DNA from: Nitrospina sp.
GTDB lineage: Bacteria > Nitrospinota > Nitrospinia > Nitrospinales > VA-1
Direction of reading: 5' to 3'
Length of the DNA stretch: 8,645 nt
Assembly (NCBI GenBank): GCA_003545625.1
Contig: DODH01000175.1
Coordinates: 1 to 8,645 of the forward strand
Shown: piece after piece, positions 6,269-8,645 of the stretch
Numbering within the stretch: the stretch's first letter is position 1
Layout: each line of letters begins with the position of its first letter
Notes under the pieces: model-generated
The model's database searches: none
The model's input: the letters and a program-made list of their open reading frames with translations, nothing else
What the model was told of the DNA's origin: nothing
Translations under genes and position numbers: made by a program

Positions 6269-8345
6269 TTAAATCCACAATACCCAGAGTTTTGATTTGC
6301 ACAGAGGGCGCTACCTCACTGTGCGATATGATAATCAGGTCGGGAATAAAACGTTCCGTAAACTTTCGGATATGCATTCTCAATCCCGGAGAAGCCAGTA
6401 ATACTGGCGATGTTTCAATATTGGGAGTAATTTTTTCAATCATCTCTTTAAGACGGGTCAAAAAACGTTCCGCCACACTGGGTTCCAACGCTAAAAATGC
6501 GCCCGTATCGGACTTCTGGATGGAGCCCTCGATGATATCCTCAATTCCTCTGTCCAGGGTCATGACCGAAAGCGTTCCGTCAGTTGATTGATATTGTTTG
6601 GTGATCGGCCGGGCCAATCCCTGGCGAACATATTCCGTCAACACATCAGGATCTTGAGTCAACGAAGCATAATCAGAAAGTTTTTCCAGAATGGTTCTAA
6701 GATCACGAATGGAAATTTGTTCCCTGAGAAGGTTTTGAAAAACTCTTTGAACTTTACCCAGACTCAGGGCATTGGGAATAAGTTCTTCAACCACCTTGGG
6801 ATTAGTTTCCTTAAATTTATCCAGAAGTGCCTGGGTCTCCTGTCGACCCATCAGTTCATAGGCATGTCGTTTAATCGTTTCTTTAATATGAGTGGTGATA
6901 ACCGTTGCCGGGTCTACCACCGTGTAACCGGCCATTTGTGCCTCCTGCTTCTTATTGCTGGGAATCCAGATCGCGGGCAGTCCAAAAGTAGGCTCAGTGG
7001 TTTTTATACCTTCAATTTCTCGATCCGTTGTTCCCGGATTCATCGCCAGAATCCTTCCCATCATGATGGAGCCACGGGCGACATCCACACCTTTTATGAG
7101 GACCGAGTACTCATTCGATTTCAATTGCAGATTATCTCTGATATGCAAAGGCGGCACGATGAAACCCATCTCCAAGGCAAACTGCCTGCGAATGGATTTA
7201 ATTCTCTCTAAAAGTTCTCCATTCCGGTCTGCATCAACAAGAGGAATCAGTTCATAACCCACTTCCAGTTCCATGATATCAAGAGGAAGAATAGACTCTA
7301 CTTTTTCGGGAAGCGGGATCTTGGCTTCGTCCTCTTTTTTACGCAGTTGCCTCTGCTCGACTTTTTGATTGTCTTGAATTTTGGAATACCCAATGACTCC
7401 AGCCAACACGGACATCAAAATAAATGGAACATGTGGAAGTCCCGGAATCAGGCCAAAGAAAAACAAAATACCTGATGCGATGAGAAACGCAAAAGGCTGG
7501 TCCAGCAACTGCTTGATCAATTCACCGGGCAGATTCTTGTCCGATACAGCCCGGGTCACCACCAGGCCCGCGGCGGTGGAAACCACCAAAGCCGGCAATT
7601 GAGAAACCAGGCCGTCACCTATCGTCAATAGCGTATATACCTGAGCCGCTTCGCTGGCTTCCATGCCCTGCTGAAACACACCAATCGCAAAACCGCCAAT
7701 GATATTGACCAAAGTTATTAGAATACCTGCGATCGCGTCACCGCGCACAAAGCGAATGGCACCGTCCATGGATCCATAAAAATCCGCTTCGCGCTCCAGG
7801 TTTCTCCTTCGTGTCCGTGCTTCCTGTTCATTAATCAGACCGGCATTCAAATCGGCATCGATACTCATCTGCTTACCGGGGATGGCATCCAATGTGAAAC
7901 GGGCGGCAACTTCCGAGGTACGTACTGAACCTTTGGTAATAACAATGAAGTTGATCATCACCAGAATGATGAATATGACGGTTCCCACTACGTAATTACC
8001 GCCGACAACAAAAGATCCAAAGGATTGAATCACCTGTCCCGCCGCACCGATCCCCTGATCCCCATTTAAAAGAATGATTCGGGTGGTAGCGATGTTCAAG
8101 GAAAGCCTTAACAAGGTGATGATGAGCAAAAGGGAAGGAAACACAGAAAACTCCAGTGGAGAAATCATAAACACCGCCACCATGAGCACAACCAGTGAAA
8201 AAGTAATGCTGAAAGAAAGAAGAAGGTCTATCAACACAGTGGGGACTGGCATCACCATAACCCCCAGAATCGTAACGATTCCCAGCGCAACCAACATTTC
8301 CTGCGGCCTTTGCACCAAAGCTTTCAAACCACCCGTTTCTGCCAT
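6258..8345 (-). CDS. flhA: Flagellar type III export gate protein FlhA
   Basis: Largest membrane component of the flagellar export apparatus; it forms the nonameric gate, binds chaperone-substrate complexes and uses proton flow. With the ATG at 8345 the protein is 695 aa, the normal length. The N-terminal half carries about eight hydrophobic segments (from about residue 16 to 322). Between them lies the FHIPEP signature around VAARFTLDAIPGKQMSIDADLNAG (146-169), followed by FVRGDAIAG (199-207). Asp203 there aligns by eye with the functionally critical Asp208 of the Salmonella protein. A charged linker (about 323-350) leads to the cytosolic domain. A 59-codon in-frame GTG extension (to 8522) is not FlhA-like and is rejected. 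First recognisable gene of the flagellar block; flhB does not precede it. Confidence 0.97.
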   Translation of the reverse strand: MAETGGLKALVQRPQEMLVALGIVTILGVMVMPVPTVLIDLLLSFSITFSLVVLMVAVFMISPLEFSVFPSLLLIITLLRLSLNIATTRIILLNGDQGIGAAGQVIQSFGSFVVGGNYVVGTVIFIILVMINFIVITKGSVRTSEVAARFTLDAIPGKQMSIDADLNAGLINEQEARTRRRNLEREADFYGSMDGAIRFVRGDAIAGILITLVNIIGGFAIGVFQQGMEASEAAQVYTLLTIGDGLVSQLPALVVSTAAGLVVTRAVSDKNLPGELIKQLLDQPFAFLIASGILFFFGLIPGLPHVPFILMSVLAGVIGYSKIQDNQKVEQRQLRKKEDEAKIPLPEKVESILPLDIMELEVGYELIPLVDADRNGELLERIKSIRRQFALEMGFIVPPLHIRDNLQLKSNEYSVLIKGVDVARGSIMMGRILAMNPGTTDREIEGIKTTEPTFGLPAIWIPSNKKQEAQMAGYTVVDPATVITTHIKETIKRHAYELMGRQETQALLDKFKETNPKVVEELIPNALSLGKVQRVFQNLLREQISIRDLRTILEKLSDYASLTQDPDVLTEYVRQGLARPITKQYQSTDGTLSVMTLDRGIEDIIEGSIQKSDTGAFLALEPSVAERFLTRLKEMIEKITPNIETSPVLLASPGLRMHIRKFTERFIPDLIIISHSEVAPSVQIKTLGIVDLNAN

Positions 8346-8348
8346 AAT

Positions 8349-8354
8349 CTCCTC
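8349..8354 (-). promoter_or_regulatory. Ribosome binding site deciding the flhA start
   Basis: On the minus strand, GAGGAG followed by ATT precedes the ATG at 8345-8343. The spacing is slightly short but the match to the anti-Shine-Dalgarno is strong. The following residues, MAETGGLKAL, lead directly into the first FlhA membrane segment. Confidence 0.75.
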
Positions 8355-8481
8355 ATTCAATCTTTCAAAATTTTGACACCGCCCCAACGCAGGACGAACT
8401 CCAGAAACCCTTTGAAATAAAGGCTTTGATACATACAAGCCTTTTTGCAGAGAGGAAGAATATCTCTTACATCCCTTGATA

Positions 8482-8541
8482 CCAGAGTAATTGCAAGGTT
8501 CATACCCAAGCCCCCATTTCACATTTAAAAAATTACTCTGG
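8482..8541. repeat. Perfect 11-bp inverted repeat straddling the flhA promoter candidate
   Basis: CCAGAGTAATT (8482-8492) and its exact reverse complement AATTACTCTGG (8531-8541) are separated by 38 nt. One arm covers the stretch from the -12 box to the predicted start of transcription. The other lies about 24 nt upstream of the -24 box. The layout would suit a dimeric or looping regulator, but a chance repeat is possible. Confidence 0.6.
8492..8507 (-). promoter_or_regulatory. Candidate sigma-54 (-24/-12) promoter for flhA
   Basis: On the minus strand 8507-8492 reads GGGTATGAACCTTGCA, compared with the RpoN consensus TGGCACG-N4-TTGCA. The invariant GG (8506-8505) and GC (8494-8493) have the required 10-nt separation, and the TTGCA box is perfect. 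Mismatches fall at the first T and at both C residues of the -24 box. Transcription would start near 8481, leaving a leader of about 135 nt. No comparably good sigma-70 promoter was found between here and flhA. RpoN control of flhA is known in Vibrio and Pseudomonas; that it applies here is inference. A poorer RpoN-like match lies at 8403-8388. Confidence 0.45.
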
Positions 8542-8580
8542 ATATATTGCTATGAAAAAGGCTTTAAAAGAGCTCTCCAT

Positions 8581-8643
8581 TTATTCGGCATTTTTCTCTA
8601 AGGCAACTTGCAGGCCCTTATAAAATAAGGGCCGCTCATGGCC
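8581..8643 (-). CDS. Possible 3' end of a gene upstream of the flagellar block (truncated)
   Basis: A minus-strand frame enters from the right edge and ends in TAA at 8583-8581, reading GHERPLFYKGLQVALEKNAE. The last residues have a helical, charged look, faintly like the end of a TPR protein, but do not match the C-terminus expected of FlhB, the common neighbour of flhA. One other minus frame stays open until a TAG at 8600-8598. About 235 nt separate this stop from flhA. Coding status is uncertain because only 20 codons are visible and a perfect palindrome lies within them. Confidence 0.3.
   Translation of the reverse strand, partial: GHERPLFYKGLQVALEKNAE
8613..8633. repeat. Perfect 9-bp palindrome with 3-nt spacer
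   Basis: GGCCCTTAT (8613-8621), AAA, then ATAAGGGCC (8625-8633) form a perfect inverted repeat that could fold as a stable hairpin on either strand. No T-run follows on either strand, so it is not a standard intrinsic terminator. It could be an operator, an mRNA structure at the end of the upstream gene, or a dispersed palindromic element. Confidence 0.7.
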
Positions 8644-8645
8644 AA

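Noticed and set aside
8388..8403. Second RpoN-like match on the minus strand (TGGAGTTCGTCCTGCG)
   Set aside because: The GG-N10-GC spacing is right, but the -12 box (CTGCG) is poor; the site at 8492-8507 has a perfect TTGCA.
8346..8522. 59-codon N-terminal extension of flhA starting at GTG 8522
   Set aside because: The extension (MKWGLGYEPCNYSG...) is unlike any FlhA N-terminus and would cover the promoter candidate; ATG 8345 has a strong GAGGAG site and gives the normal length.
8552..8623. 23-codon + strand frame beginning MKKALKELSIYSAFF
   Set aside because: Very short, with no ribosome site, and it ends inside the palindrome; not distinguishable from chance.

Overview
The window looks like chromosome of a motile, LPS-bearing (Gram-negative) bacterium of moderate GC. 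It holds two gene blocks that converge near position 3240. Motility gene order, a LpxL-type acyltransferase and FlhF/FlhG-type number control point to a proteobacterial, deltaproteobacterial or Nitrospinota-like lineage. That placement is inference; nothing here fixes the taxon, and there are no signs of mobile DNA, CRISPR or structural RNA genes.

Left block (+ strand, about 160-3221): a weak terminator-like hairpin (70-110) probably closes a gene lying off the left edge. A good sigma-70-type promoter (164-192) follows, then five tightly packed genes: purE (purine synthesis), tsaC (tRNA t6A synthesis), acpS (holo-ACP synthase), a LpxL/HtrB-family acyltransferase and a two-knuckle zinc-ribbon protein. 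Overlaps or gaps of about 20 nt suggest one transcript. acpS followed by an acyltransferase makes sense, since AcpS activates the acyl carrier protein that feeds lipid A acylation. purE and the acyltransferase both begin with TTG.

Right block (- strand, 8345 down to 3260): flhA, flhF, flhG, an 86-aa two-helix membrane protein and fliA. FlhA is the export-gate core of the flagellar type III apparatus. FlhF (SRP-type GTPase) and FlhG (MinD-type ATPase) set flagellar position and number. FliA is the sigma factor for late flagellar genes. flhA/flhF overlap by 11 nt and flhG/orf86 share an ATGA, so translation is probably coupled. The unnamed 86-aa protein is the most interesting uncharacterised gene in the window.

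Upstream of flhA (8346-8645) there is no FlhB-like gene. This stretch holds a plausible sigma-54 (-24/-12) promoter straddled by a perfect 11-bp inverted repeat, then a perfect 9-bp palindrome, and possibly the tail of another - strand gene. A sigma-54 promoter for flhA with fliA at the operon end would fit the class II/III flagellar hierarchy of polarly flagellated bacteria.

Most of the window is recognisable core machinery. The parts worth a second look are the small membrane protein and the flhA control region.
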